Shown here one piece after another: positions 1 through 10,359 of a stretch of 64,000 nucleotides of DNA (position 1 is the stretch's first letter; each line of letters begins with the position of its first letter). A model generated the notes under the pieces. That model was not told the origin of the DNA, made no database searches, and was given only the letters and a program-made list of their open reading frames with translations. The translations under genes were made by a program, and so were the position numbers. This DNA is from Plazaster borealis (taxonomy: Eukaryota > Echinodermata > Asteroidea > Forcipulatida > Labidiasteridae): positions 23,295,063 through 23,359,062 of the forward strand of contig CM037458.1 in NCBI GenBank assembly GCA_021014325.1. Direction: 5' to 3'.

Positions 1-711
1 TTTCCTGACTATATATATCCCATTGTATCTATTTCTAAGCCATTAGTGGTGGCAGTGATTAAAGATAAAGTAATAGAGAAAAAATCTAGTGGAAAGTGAT
101 GAAGATTTATAATTTTTCCATTTTGGCTCGTGAAATTGATCGAAGAGAAGCTCCAAAGTGCTTTGCACTGCAGCCTGGCTGCTTGAAGAAAACCTGTTGG
201 AAAATGAAGAAAGCTTGATGAATAATGATCGGCTTAAGATATCAGAGGAAAAAATACCTAATCTGGAAGGGTCTGAAAACCCAATACACTGGTTGGTCAA
301 TATAGCCTTGACTCAAAAGGGCTTATTTAGAACTGACATTATGAGTGACCACGTACATATTGTGTGGATCCAATACGCTCTGCTAGAGGGCGCCACTGCG
401 GCCAGTACTCTCAGGCGGCATAGCTGGAGGATCAATATAATGACCTCATTAAATCCCTTAGTCATCCGACTTGTAATTAGGAGATACCATTATCTTATAG
501 GTGAGATATAATTGTTGTCAATGGAATAGATTACTGCTATTTTGTCCTTTCTTTTTTCGTTTTAGAGGAAGCAATGTTTTAATTTTCATTTGTCTTTGAT
601 AAAAAAAGGAAATCATAGTTTGTGCATGTTTTCTTAACTTTTGTTTACATTTTTGTTTGAACATATATATTTATACATTTTTTTTAAATAAGGAAATCCA
701 TGCAGTGTGTC
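1..711. other. Unassigned AT-rich sequence with a small SINE-like relic
   Basis: No recognisable gene. Positions 260-290 resemble an internal piece of the SINE found at 6466-6654 on the minus strand (shared core GGAAGGG-CTGAAAACCCAAT). A 117-codon open frame runs 158-511 on the plus strand but has no domain, signal peptide or repeat that I recognise. The rest is AT-rich. Confidence 0.5.
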
Positions 712-1046
712 TTAAAGGTATTGTACACTTTTGGTAACAGCTCAAAATCAGTGTCCACATTTTATGTGATTCAACATATGCATGAACAAACAAACTTGTG
801 AAAGTTTGAGCTCAATTGGTCATCGAGATCACAAGAAAATAGTAAAAAGAGACCTTATGTGTTTTCTGTTTTATCGCGCGTGATAAGAACTATTGTTTTA
901 CTCATTTCTCAGAAACGATAGCATTTTAGGCAGAAATATTTTAAGGAACCCTTTCAACCATTACTTACTTTAAATCATGTAAGTTGTGTGTGAATCTGTG
1001 AACATTTGTGTTTTTCAATCTTACCAATAGTGTACAGGGCCTTTAA
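712..1046 (+). mobile_element. TTAA-flanked inverted-repeat element (group delta)
   Basis: Both ends read TTAAAGG / CCTTTAA and continue inward as imperfect inverted repeats (TATTGTACACTTTTGG against CCAATAGTGTACAGGG). The left subterminal part (about 770-850) matches the left part of the element at 3802-4176. The centre has a TATCGCGCGTGATA palindrome. The same group, in reverse, lies at 42103-42444. There is no coding capacity, so it is a non-autonomous DNA element (MITE-like). The transposase family is not proven; TTAA flanks suggest a piggyBac-type target. Confidence 0.85.
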
Positions 1047-1097
1047 CTATAATATATTTACCAGCAAAATAATAACATTTTAAAGCTTTTTTGTGAA

Positions 1098-1165
1098 ACA
1101 ATAATAACAATAGTAATAACAGGAATTTATAAAGCACCTTGCCAAAGGATTCAAAACGCTGTAAA
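1098..1165 (-). mobile_element. Detached retroposon 3' tail
   Basis: Read on the minus strand this gives a TTTGGCAAGGTGCTTTATAAA stretch followed by a TTATTACTATTGTTATT tail. This is the usual form of an L2/CR1-type LINE or LINE-tailed SINE 3' end. Only the tail is present. Confidence 0.5.
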
Positions 1166-1282
1166 CAAAACAACAGAAATAAGAGTTGAGGCATTCCGGA
1201 TAGAGATTGGGAGAAAACTGACATTGTCAGAAGGTGTTTTATTTTTGTAATTTTTACTCCCTGCTGTTTTACTCCATTGTGC

Positions 1283-1353
1283 TAATTGTATGATACTGTA
1301 GATTTTTGTAATGCGCTTTTGAACATTTTATGGTGAAATGCGCACAATAAATG

Positions 1354-1386
<33 letters not shown>
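1283..1386 (+). mobile_element. LINE-type 3' tail ending in (ATT)n
   Basis: TAATGCGCTTTTGAAC then GAAATGCGCACAATAAATG then a pure ATT run (1356-1386). The spaced GCGC pair before a trinucleotide run is the common 3' end of L2/CR1-like retroposons. No upstream RT is visible, so this is a 5'-truncated copy. Confidence 0.6.
1356..1386. repeat. (ATT)n microsatellite
   Basis: About ten uninterrupted ATT/TTA units forming the tail of the retroposon end just upstream. Confidence 0.95.
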
Positions 1387-1387
<1 letters not shown>

Positions 1388-2774
1388 GGCTCGGGCTGTG
1401 ACGATGAAAACATCTTTTTTGCCACAACCATAATTATGCAAAGCCACTGTGTAGAGACATGCCCGATGAAATGCTTCTTGTGGTAAATGTTATAGCGCCC
1501 CCTTGTGACCATTCCAAGAAGTGATGTCTGTATTTTTATTATTCAGGCATATGGTAAACCTTACCGGACGTGTCTTACACTACATGTAGAATATTAAATG
1601 AAGCAGCAATAATGGAGACATCTGCTGCTACAGAACATACACATGTAGTACTTGACACATTTCTAAGAACTTTAGTGGAAGTACAATTTCAATGGAGATC
1701 AGACCATAGAGTATGATCAGACAATCCACAGTTCAATGTTTTTACTGTCAGACATAAAGTGAAGAACTTATATAAAAAAATGAAAATATAATAGAATTAA
1801 AATAAATAAATAAATAAATAAAGATTCAATATAATCTGATAGTTAACTGGTTTACTGGAAAGGTTCGTCCTTTTCACTTACTCTCACAATCCCACCAGAT
1901 TTTAACTGGTCCACATCCTAAAAATCGGTTTCATTTTTTGGGTAACAACAAATAACTTGAGTAAGAAGTCTTCCATGGTTATTAGTGACACTGCTTACGA
2001 ATCATTATTTTTAATGAGAGTTAAATTTCTAGCGGTACAATTTACAGAAGCAGTTGACCAGTCTATTTGAACTGATTTCGAAGACGAACTCATTTCGAAG
2101 AATTTGGACTTTGTCCATGGCAGTTTTAGTTAGCATTCGGCCAGCTGATGATCTGAGTGTGGAGAACTCTTCGTATTGGACTGGCCGGATGTCCCTCAAT
2201 GTACTTGAGTCATCACTGATATTCCTTGGGCTAACAATGAGATGAGTTACTAGCTTCAGGTCATTTGATGTCACTCACTAAACCAAACTGGAATTGCAAA
2301 TTAGGAAAGATGTCCGGGATGGCTTGATTGCTTTGAGGCATATGGACACTTCCACACGCACCATGGTATTGTTAGAACTGTCTTATCATGGGGGGAGGGC
2401 AAAGGGAAGTTTGCATCGAGCGTTGAATACGCTAAGACAGCTTGTCAAGTTTTATTGCAACTATTAACCGGAAGATACATAATTGGTTTTAGGAGCTGCG
2501 CATGAGCCACTCCGGTTAAAAATGACGTTCGGAATCGCAAAATGTTGTTAGCGGTTATGAGCATTGTAAAGTTGATCAAATTAACCACATGAGCTTTGTA
2601 CAGTATTTGAATTTTTGTCAGGCTTCAATGCGTTCATTAATGTAGTTTGCATCCCCAAGTGTAAAGGGTTATCTTCAAGGAATATGCATTTCTCTTTTTG
2701 CTAAACACAAAAAGATAAATTTAAGCTTCATCTAAGAAATGCAATTTTTTTTAAATTCTTTTTTTGAAGGCACT
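1387..2774. other. Unassigned; contains a (TAAA)n run and a two-strand open segment
   Basis: A TAAA tetranucleotide run lies at about 1797-1822. At 2029-2274 both strands stay open (63 codons plus, 81 codons minus), and the segment has more CpG than its surroundings. Neither product is recognisable. It could be a decayed exon or a transposon coding relic. The rest shows nothing. Confidence 0.4.
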
Positions 2775-2960
2775 ATTTGATTTGATTTGATTTTATTTGG
2801 GGAAAACACAGCAATAACTTGGCAAAAATACACAGACAGTAACAGGAGGATAACAATGGAAATAAATAAACAAAAGTAGAAATCAAGGAAGAAAACATGC
2901 ACAAACACATCCAAGGACAGCCCCCAAAAGCCAATAACTTGGACTTATTTCCACTGGGGT
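2775..2960 (-). mobile_element. LINE 3'-UTR relic with (TTTGA)-type tail
   Basis: On the minus strand a 3'-UTR-like stretch runs into AAATAAAATCAAATCAAATC (2775-2797 on plus). This TCAAA-type tail is typical of CR1-like LINE 3' ends. No RT or endonuclease sequence accompanies it. Confidence 0.55.
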
Positions 2961-3040
2961 CTTTTAAATGTCCTTAAAACTACATGTATCTGTTTTTTGT
3001 CATCTCCCCCCCCCCATGCTGCTGAGTTCATGTACAATTT

Positions 3041-3114
3041 TCTGCGCCTTGAACACCCAGCAGGGTGGATATGTGCGCATTACAAGTCTTATTATTATTA
3101 TTATTATTATTATT
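3041..3114 (+). mobile_element. LINE-type 3' tail ending in (ATT)n
   Basis: TGCGCCTTGAACACCCAGC, then GGATATGTGCGCATTACAAG, then an ATT run at 3091-3114. The same layout ends the L2-like LINE at 61150-61862 (GGATATGTTCGCTTTATAAG), so this is a 5'-truncated copy of a related element. Confidence 0.7.
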
Positions 3115-3685
3115 GTTTACTAATTAAAGATAAACAGGTTCACCAACACAATAAAGCACTCTTTCAAAGCCTTGAGAAAATGCTGAAAATGTTTGAAATC
3201 TGCCTGCATGTGAAACACAAAGCTCTCTCAGCCATACAAGATTGCAACCTGCAGGTGCAGGCTCCAATTGCTTGTTACCTATATAAATAGCCTCAGCAGT
3301 CCAATGCTTCTTTTTCTTTTCTTCCGGCTCTATCTACTTGGATCCACAGTTGTAATCCGATTTCAGAGAAGCTTCCATTTTTGTCAATCGGAGTCCGACA
3401 CACGATTCGGACACAGAGCATCGGATGTCCCTTTTTACAGCATATGGTCGAGCTGCACAAGTAAAATAACCAGTGGTGGGGCTTTCAGATTGTTCCATCT
3501 TGGGACAGAGAGGAATTGCCCCATAGTAAGATAAGATGACACTCTTACATGTGCCTGCATTTAAATTAGCATCTTTTCCTGTTTGAACCATATGTGCTGC
3601 TCCTGGAAAGGCAAATATGCCGCCCAGTTGGGTTGAGGGGAGGGGGAGGGGTTTAACTCTTCCATCTTTCATAATTTCTCACTCC
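3115..3685. other. Unassigned
   Basis: A 112-codon frame is open on the minus strand at 3334-3672 without a recognisable motif. A G-rich run (GGGGAGGGGGAGGGG) sits at about 3636-3650. No repeat family identified. Confidence 0.4.
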
Positions 3686-4240
3686 AAAAACGTAACCAAA
3701 ACCAATTTCATGTACTGTTGTGGCAGCACTAACAATCTTTAACATTTCTGGTTCCACCAGTGACGTCATGTATTAATACATCATGCACTGCTAGGCTTGT
3801 TTTAAAGGCACTGTAAACATTTGGTAATTGTCAAAGACCAGTATTCTCACTTGGTGTATCCCAACATATGCATAAAATAACAATCCTGTGAAAATTTGGG
3901 CTCAATTGGTCATCGAAGTTGCAAGAAAATGATGAAAGAAAAAACACCCTTGTTGTACAAATTTGTGTGCTTTCAGATTAGGAGTAAAAACTTCTTGCAA
4001 GAAGCTTTTATTATTTTATTGAGAAATTACCTCTTTCTCAAAAGCTACGTTACTTCAGAGGGAGTCGTTTCCTACAATGTTATATACTTCCAACAGCTCT
4101 CCAATGCTTGTTACCAAGTAAGTTTTTATGCTAATATTTGTTTTGAGTCATTACCAAACGTGTACGATACCTTTAAATGAAATAATAACATAACAAAATA
4201 TGAAAAGGGGGTTGCAACAAGTATATTTTTAGCGGATTTT
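3686..4240 (+). repeat. Dispersed repeat, copy A (interrupted by a TTAA element)
   Basis: 3686-3801 and 4177-4240 together match 6865-7062. Shared stretches include TGTTGTGGCAGCACTAACA, CCAGTGACGTCATGTATTAA and AAAAGGGGGTTGCAACA. Copy A carries the inserted element 3802-4176; copy B is uninterrupted. The nature of the host repeat is unknown. Confidence 0.85.
3802..4176 (+). mobile_element. TTAA-flanked inverted-repeat element (group alpha, reference copy)
   Basis: Ends TTAAAGGCACTGTAAACATT and AAACGTGTACGATACCTTTAA are inverted repeats of about 25-28 bp. TTAA flanks both sides. The centre holds a near-palindrome (AACTTCTTGCAAGAAGCTTTT). No ORF encodes a transposase, so this is a MITE-like non-autonomous element. 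The uninterrupted paralogue at about 7008 shows the sequence without the insertion, which supports its identity as an inserted mobile element. Confidence 0.92.
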
Positions 4241-4837
4241 TAAATTATCTTTTACCATTTCTCACTCCACCCCTGCTGGCAAGCACCAGATTCAAAACGG
4301 GAAGCATTTTGTTTAGATCCCAAAACACTACATTTAAAGCATGTTGTTGATGTAATTTATGTTTTTCAATCCTAACAGCTGGGCATACATTTTGATTCAG
4401 TCTGTAACAGGTACATTGTAATTGTCTATTGGCAGACATATGGTTGTTTTGTCCTCCAGTGATTTTATTCCCAGAAACTTGTCATCATAATGTAAAATGT
4501 CAGGCATAAAGATGTCATTGTATAGTTTTGACATCTTGAAGTTTCCCCTCATGATTAACGATTGCCAAGAAATGAAATACAGGCGCAGATGGTAAGAAGA
4601 CTTCTGTCCTTAACGGCCAATTGTCTTTCCCCATTTTTTCCCCCCTCTGCTGTACAATATTTCAATCAATTTCTTATTAACCTCTCCTTACTTTAGAAGT
4701 AATGCCCAGATACATGGCTGTAATACATTGCAGATGTAAACAAAATCTAGAAAACTAGAAATCACTTGTTGATTAAGCTTCTTCAATCAGAATCTCGGCC
4801 ATTTTCAATGAACAAAATATAGCAAACTAAGAAGATA
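4241..4837. other. Unassigned AT-rich sequence
   Basis: No coding, RNA or repeat signal that I can support. Confidence 0.4.
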
Positions 4838-4912
4838 CCGGTTACCAGCCAAAGTGCTAAACAGTTTCTATTCGTGGCTGGGTACCTGCACATTGTTTTC
4901 TAAGCAGATTAA
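4838..4912. repeat. Diverged relic of the GGGCCCAATTTCAT foldback family
   Basis: GGTTACCAGCCAAAGTGCTA and the following GGCTGGGTACCTGCACATTG and CTAAGCAG match, in order, the interior of the better copy at 35486-35676 (GGTTACCAGCCAAACTACCA, then GACTGGTATCCTGCTCAT, then CTAAGCA). Ends are lost. Confidence 0.55.
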
Positions 4913-5080
4913 GCATCTTTGTCAAATTAGGCTCAAATGAAGCAAACAATTCATCCAATTCTTGGAGATGCTCAGGAGAAATAGCAGCTAAACTAGTTTA
5001 TCTTCTTAGTGTAAATTAGTGGAATATCAGTAACACATAAATAAACATGACTTAAGCAAAATTTCAATAACCCCCAAAGC

Positions 5081-5244
5081 ACAAAAACTTCCTAAGCAGG
5101 GAATAATCATGCTTAGCAAGTTTGGTTACCAGCTAAAATACTATAAAGTTTACATCATTGCGACTGGTACCCCACTCATTTTTTGCTTAGTAGAGAAATT
5201 TGCTAAGCAGTATTTTCTGCTTAACAGCTTTATGAAATTGTGCC
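5081..5244 (+). mobile_element. Foldback MITE-like element, same family as 35486-35676
   Basis: Interior order matches the 35486 copy: CACAAAAACT, ATGCTTAGCA, GGTTACCAGC, GACTGGTACCCCACTCAT, TGCTAAGCAG and the right end CAGCTTTATGAAATTGTGCC. The left terminus is degraded. Non-coding. Confidence 0.7.
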
Positions 5245-6465
5245 ATGGTAGTTATTAACTGGTTTATTATTAAACAAATTTATCTGTGATGAGCATGTTT
5301 TTTGTGCGGCTAACCACTCTTTGAAATTAGCCACAGATTTAATTTTTTTCAAGCACTCAAAGGCATTTAACCATCTCGCTAATCTTCCACTGGAATATTT
5401 GAACACATGGTGTTGGCTCCGAAATTATTTTGACAACCTCCATTGCAAATGCCCCGACTTTAAGTTGCAGATAATTAAATTCTGTCATTATTAAGTGCAC
5501 TCAAGCATGCTAACATGATGAAATACAGGTGTCTTTTTTTCTTTTTCAGAGTCTGGTTTTCTATTGAAAACATTGCATTCCCCCTTATTTTCAATAACAA
5601 GAAATAGACCGGGTAAATATTTGCCCGCTGAGTCAATGCAAAGATTTCATTATCTTACTGTACACCCCCGTTCCCCTCCTGTTTTCAATGACCGAAGTGA
5701 TTCAAATGGATTATGCTGAAAGTCTTATGAACATCTAGTTCCCTTTGTGCTTGTATGTCTCTGAGGATGTCCGCCTATACTCCCTGTGCTTCTCCTCAGA
5801 TGAAGATAAAGTAGGCTACAGGTCAATTTTGAGTTCATGGGATACACACGCCATAATTTTGTTATGATTTATCGTAGCACTTCGGAAAGCTCTGCTTTGC
5901 TTTGAACTCCTGCAGGACACCATATTTCTGACAAGATAACTTTAGAAATGATCATAGAGGAATTGGAAAGCAAGTGAGATGATGACATTGATCCAATTAG
6001 CGCTAGTTTCTCTTGCGTTTAAAGTGAAAAGGTGTGCCCCTATAGAAAAAGGAGAGACTTGTTGATCTACTTTTTTCCCCTACTATTTTATTTGTATATT
6101 AAAAATAAATAGGACTTATTTTTCAAATTGATACAAATTACATACAGGCAAAGTCTTCTCCCTTTTTTTCTTCTTCTCCTGACTCAAATCAATGCAACAA
6201 AAGCTGATGATGGAGAAGGAGAATTTTCTAGTTCCTTTATGCATAATGATACTTGGCTTTTTATCAGATGGCGTGGGCCTTACCTGTAAACTCTTAACCT
6301 GACTGTTTACAGCTGACATTAAAAGGAAGGGGAGGGCAGCTCTCTCCTACACACTTTACTTTCTGTGTCTTCCACTTACTCACCCTCTCTCTGCTTTTCT
6401 TTTTATTTCCTTTATGCTTGTAAAGCCAACGACTCTCAGAAAGGTGAACTTAATCACTGTACTAG
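5245..6465. other. Unassigned AT-rich sequence
   Basis: No supported gene. Open frames are short and lack recognisable domains. Confidence 0.4.
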
Positions 6466-6654
6466 CCAAGAACTCCATGGATAGAAGACAAAGATTTAGA
6501 TGTGGGAGGAAAACCCCAGAGAATTATTCAAGGGGAAAACCCACGCAATCAGGAAGGGACTGAAAACCCAATCCACATTAGTGCCCCCGTTGGGATTCAA
6601 ACCGGGGTCCTAGAGGTGGGAGGCGAGGAAAGATACCACTACGCCAACCTGACC
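6466..6654 (-). mobile_element. tRNA-derived SINE (family B)
   Basis: Read on the minus strand from 6654: an A-box-like GGCGTAGTGGTA, then a B box GGTTTGAATCC (plus strand 6593-6603). The body follows as TGGATTGGGTTTTCAGTCCC, GCGTGGGTTTTCC and TTTTCCTCCCACATCTAAAT. Spacing of the two RNA polymerase III boxes is tRNA-like. The arrangement matches a SINE type common in marine invertebrates (recalled, not searched). It abuts a different SINE at 6655. Confidence 0.8.
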
Positions 6655-6830
6655 GTGATGACCCCAAACATAGATATTGAGAAAATAGAGAGACCCCAAC
6701 ATTAGGGCTGGATAGCTCAGAGATCGCAGGTTCAAGTCCCACTTTAGTCAATTTTTCCCCCCACACAATTGAATTGAGTTTTACCCAGTCAGTTTCCCTC
6801 GTGGTTGATTTTCATTTCTGTCTCTCTGAT
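6655..6830 (+). mobile_element. tRNA-like SINE (family C), internally deleted
   Basis: Shares with 56971-57160 the leader ATATTGAGAAAATAGAGAGA, a tRNA-like unit (GGATAGCTCAG and B box GGTTCAAGTCC, 6704-6750), and the downstream phrase TTTCCCTCGTGGTT. Compared with the 57-kb copy, 28 bases covering the end of the D arm and the anticodon arm are missing exactly after GCTCAG. It therefore cannot be a functional tRNA. Confidence 0.75.
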
Positions 6831-6864
6831 TGTCTGATTGATAACAGGGTGGCAGGTAGTTTTT

Positions 6865-7062
6865 AAAAATGTAACCAAAACGTTTGAGTTTCATTGCTAC
6901 CAACAGGCATGTACATGTACTGTTGTGGCAGCACTAACATTCATAAACATTTCTGTTTCCACCAGTGACGTCATGTATTAATACATCATGCACTGCTAGG
7001 CTTGGTTTTAAATTAAATAACATAAAAAGGGGGTTGCAACAGGTATTTTTTCAGCTGATTTG
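6865..7062 (+). repeat. Dispersed repeat, copy B (uninterrupted)
   Basis: Matches copy A at 3686-3801 plus 4177-4240 across the site where copy A has its TTAA element. At 7004-7018 it reads GGTTTTAAATTAAAT with no insertion, so this is the paralogous empty site. Confidence 0.85.
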
Positions 7063-7445
7063 TTATTTATAAATGACAAACTTTTAAGTGGTGTTTGAAG
7101 CTTTGCATGGTGTTGAAAGTAAGAAGTACTATAAACTATAAATAGTAGTTTTACATTGCATGTGGACAAGGCAGTATGGGCTTCACAACCTTCAAGTTAC
7201 TTTTGATTGTCACCAATATGAAATTGCAATGCGGACCTTGTACTGAGCCGGCGGTATGGCCTGCTGTCTGTCAGAAAGTTAGATGTAAATCAAGAGAAAC
7301 CCAATGATGACTTGTTCGTCAGCATTATATGAAAACATTGCTACTGGTCACCATAGATCAAACTCTGTGAACCAAACCATGTTTTTTTTATAGTTATTTT
7401 CAAATAGGGAAATGAAATGGAATGTTTCAAGTTTATTATCATTTT
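7063..7445. other. Unassigned
   Basis: Nothing supported beyond AT-rich unique sequence. Confidence 0.4.
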
Positions 7446-7842
7446 TTAAAGGGATTGTATACGTTTGGTAATTGAATTCCACTGTTTGTTTCAATCCTAT
7501 ATAGATTAGTGGTAGATATATACCATAAAACTAACCTGTGAACCATTTCAAAAGGTGGTAGCGTTTTTGAGATATTGCAGAAAATCTGGAGCGGTTATGT
7601 CCACGTAGGAAGAATAATCTGCAATTGGAATACACAATCTGAGAAACGTTACTGTCAGTAACGCTTCTCAGATTCAAATTTTGGGGATAAAAAGTGATAT
7701 CTTTTTCCATAACCGCAGTACTTCCAAGTGAAAATTTTCTAAAAATGCATTATGCTATCCAAAGCTGGTGTACTTCTTACCAAGTAAGTTTTTATTGCCA
7801 TTAATTTTCAGAGTCATTACCAAACGTATACAGACCCTTTAG
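7446..7842 (+). mobile_element. TTAA-flanked inverted-repeat element (group beta)
   Basis: Left end TTAAAGGGATTGTATACGTT; right end AACGTATACAGACCCTTTAG, with the final base of the right TTAA mutated. Homologous copies are at 36280-36674 and, inverted, 21717-22107. The centre contains a GTTACTGTCAGTAACG palindrome. Shared left subterminal words include AACCTGTGAA; the right end has TACCAAGTAAGTTTTTAT. Non-coding. Confidence 0.9.
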
Positions 7843-8541
7843 AGCATTCCTTGTAAATGGTAATTAATATTTTAAGTTATTTTTAAGTTTTCTTTCATTG
7901 TCCATGATCAGTACCTACTAGCTCTCAGTTGTGGTCACATTAACAGATTGTTTACCTAGACATCTGGGAATATTATGGCTTTGAATCAGCGAGATTACTG
8001 TTTGCTTTCTTTGAGACAGTCAATTCAGCATTGTGGATCCCATCATAACATGACTGACAATATAAGAAGTCAATGTCCTGTACAACAAGTTTGAAGAAAA
8101 AGACACTTGCACTTCTGATCATCGGCCTGGCCAAAGAAGCTCCTCCTAGGGGTGGGTGGGGGGAAAGAGAGAGATGAGCGACAGAATCATTATTTAGTCT
8201 TACTCTAGGATCAATTCTGAATTCTCTACTTTTATTTGGAGGGAATTATCTGCAAAAGCTTGGGGAGTTGAACAGGATGGGATTTGACCTTTTGATCAGT
8301 TCTTTTTCCCTGGGAAGTGTGACTTGTTGCGCCTGTGATCTAGGTCTAAAATGAACAGTGGAAAGTGGTATTTTCCTCAGGCTGCTGGTTCGCTTACTGT
8401 CATCTTGATCTTGAAGTGTTGAAGATACATGAGGGGGAGTTATCGGTTACTCTAAGGCTTCTGGTCAAATATCTAATCATTTTACAGCTTCAGTTTTAAA
8501 AGGTGTTTGTGCAAATATACAAAATATCACAGTTTTATGTG
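7843..8541. other. Unassigned
   Basis: Includes a G-rich stretch (GGGGTGGGTGGGGGGA, about 8150-8165). No gene or repeat family recognised. Confidence 0.4.
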
Positions 8542-8936
8542 TTAAAGGGTGTGCACAACATTTGTAAGATTGAAGAAAAAAAAGTTCACGGATTTGCACA
8601 TAACTTATTTGTTATAAAGATGGTCAAATTGGGAAATCTTCTCTGGAATTGTTTATATATATTTTTTCCCCCCAAATAGAAATGCTATAGTTTTGAGAAA
8701 CAGGTAAAAACAATTATTTTCAATCTAAAAATACAAAACCAGTGAGGTTTGAAAACCAGTGAAAGCATTTATAGATTTAGTCCAATATTGTCTTGTGACA
8801 CTGATGACCGTTTGAGCTTAAACTTTCACATGTTTGTTATTTCATGTACAGTATGTGTACAGTATGTAGTATGTGTTTGGGTCACATAAAGTATGATCAG
8901 TCTTTGACAATTACTAGTCTTGTGTGCATGCTTTAA
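8542..8936 (-). mobile_element. TTAA-flanked inverted-repeat element (group epsilon)
   Basis: TTAA lies at 8542-8545 and 8933-8936. The left end AAAGGGTGTGCACAACATTT matches 14795 onward. The right half carries GATGACCGTTTGAGCTTAAA and CACATGTTTGTTATTTCATG, the reverse of the alpha-group left module. The extreme right end is eroded. Confidence 0.75.
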
Positions 8937-9007
8937 CCTGGATATTAAGAGGTGTTTCAGTCACTGGCATGGCAGCCATCATCTTAAAACATTGGGGAAG
9001 AATATGT

Positions 9008-9058
9008 CTATATATCTATCTATCTATCTTTCTATCTATATATCTATATATCTATATA
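9008..9058. repeat. (TATC)n microsatellite
   Basis: Imperfect TATC/TATA run. Confidence 0.95.
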
Positions 9059-10020
9059 CAATTTTTGAGTTTGAATTCGAGCAGACTATTTTCCCCCAAA
9101 AATATCTCATTTCAGTTTAAGTTACTGTTTATCATTTGATAAAATAGAATTAGCTGTTGCAAACTGCTCACCTACCAAAATGACCTATGGTACAAATGCA
9201 AAAAAAAGAAAGACTCTGTTAGGGATGAAATGTCAGGCCATTAACTATTTTTTGTGTGTATCATTTGGCATACAAAATATTCAAGTGATTGTTCGGTAAA
9301 CCTGAAATTTTCAAATTGGTCGATTTTGTTTTTTTCAAACATCTCATTTTAGCATAAGTTACTGACCTAGCTGCTTTATCGTTAAGCTTCAAAGTGTACA
9401 CTAAAAGTACGTTCTTAAGAAAAACACACACAATAAATCCTTGAAGTCTGCCCTTTGGGAGTTTCCTTTCAGACAGTCCCAATGCAGTTTGGATTATGTT
9501 CTTGTCTTGTATGAAGTCTTTAGAAATCTCTGTTATATAGGGGATAAGGACTGTCTGCCTACACAGTAATGATGGCTAGTGTCAGATTTCAAGGCGTAGG
9601 GATTTCGTGATCTACTGAATTCACTCTGCAGATACGATTCAACAGTCAACAATGTGTGGCCCAGATAATATACTTTGATGTCAGACCCGGGAGGAAAGAT
9701 TGAACCGACAACAAATGAAGTGGCCCAAATATAAAAAGAATAGGAATAGGGATTTTCATAAATGTCTATGATTTCTCCCTCTCCTCCCCCCCCCCCATCT
9801 AAATAATGAAGAACGTGAATGATGCACGATCAACAAAATGCTAAGAGGGGGAGGGGGAGGAACCTCCATGAAATGTTATTCTCATTGCAGCCAGCTGTAG
9901 ATATTCCAACCTTACAGTAGGTCTACATTGCTATGTTTAAAATATGAGACTTATTTATATTTATTTAGCACCTTGTAAAAGTTAACAATTAATGTGATAA
10001 GAATAACTAGTTCTTAATGA
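9059..10020. other. Unassigned; C-tract and possible SINE tail relic
   Basis: A C run lies at 9786-9796. Positions 9944-9980 (TTTATTTAGCACCTTGTAAA) resemble the 3' end of the SINE at 18981-19270 on the minus strand and may be a relic. No gene seen. Confidence 0.4.
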
Positions 10021-10359
10021 TAACTAGTTCTTTTATAGCGCATTTTACATTAACATATCAATGTGCTTTAGATTAGTGCCCTGGTCATTGGGCCAATAAC
10101 ACTCCTTTAATCTTTCTCAGCTCCCTGGGGAGTATACAGCCCCGAGCTGCTGTGGCACTCAGAAGGCTTTTTCAAACACAATATCAACCTCTACCCTCGC
10201 AGGTACCAGTTTATAACCCTTAGTGAAGAGAAGCAATTATAGTAAAGCATATTGCTCAAGGACACAAATGTCATGGCCGGGATTCGAACCCACACACCGA
10301 TGACTTAACCACCAGAACTTGAATTCGATGCCCTAAGCCGCTTGGCCATATGCCGTGAG
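10021..10359 (-). mobile_element. Leu-tRNA-like SINE (family A), near full length
   Basis: On the minus strand from 10359: tRNA-like head with A box TGGCCAAGCGG, a CAAG-containing anticodon-arm equivalent, and B box GGTTCGAATCC (plus 10279-10290). The body then reads TGTCCTTGAGCAA, AATTGCTTCTCTTCAC, and AGCTCGGGGCTGTATACTCC, ending AAAATGCGCTATAAAAGAAC near 10021. The GCGCTATAAAA end resembles the LINE tail at 53700-53771. That fits LINE-dependent mobilisation, which I infer. Confidence 0.85.

Noticed and set aside
3896..4180. Conserved small proteins at 3896-4180, 19933-20160 and 60463-60795
   Set aside because: The three similar open frames all lie inside alpha-group TTAA elements. Similarity is due to the repeat, frames differ in length, and there is no sign of selection on codons.
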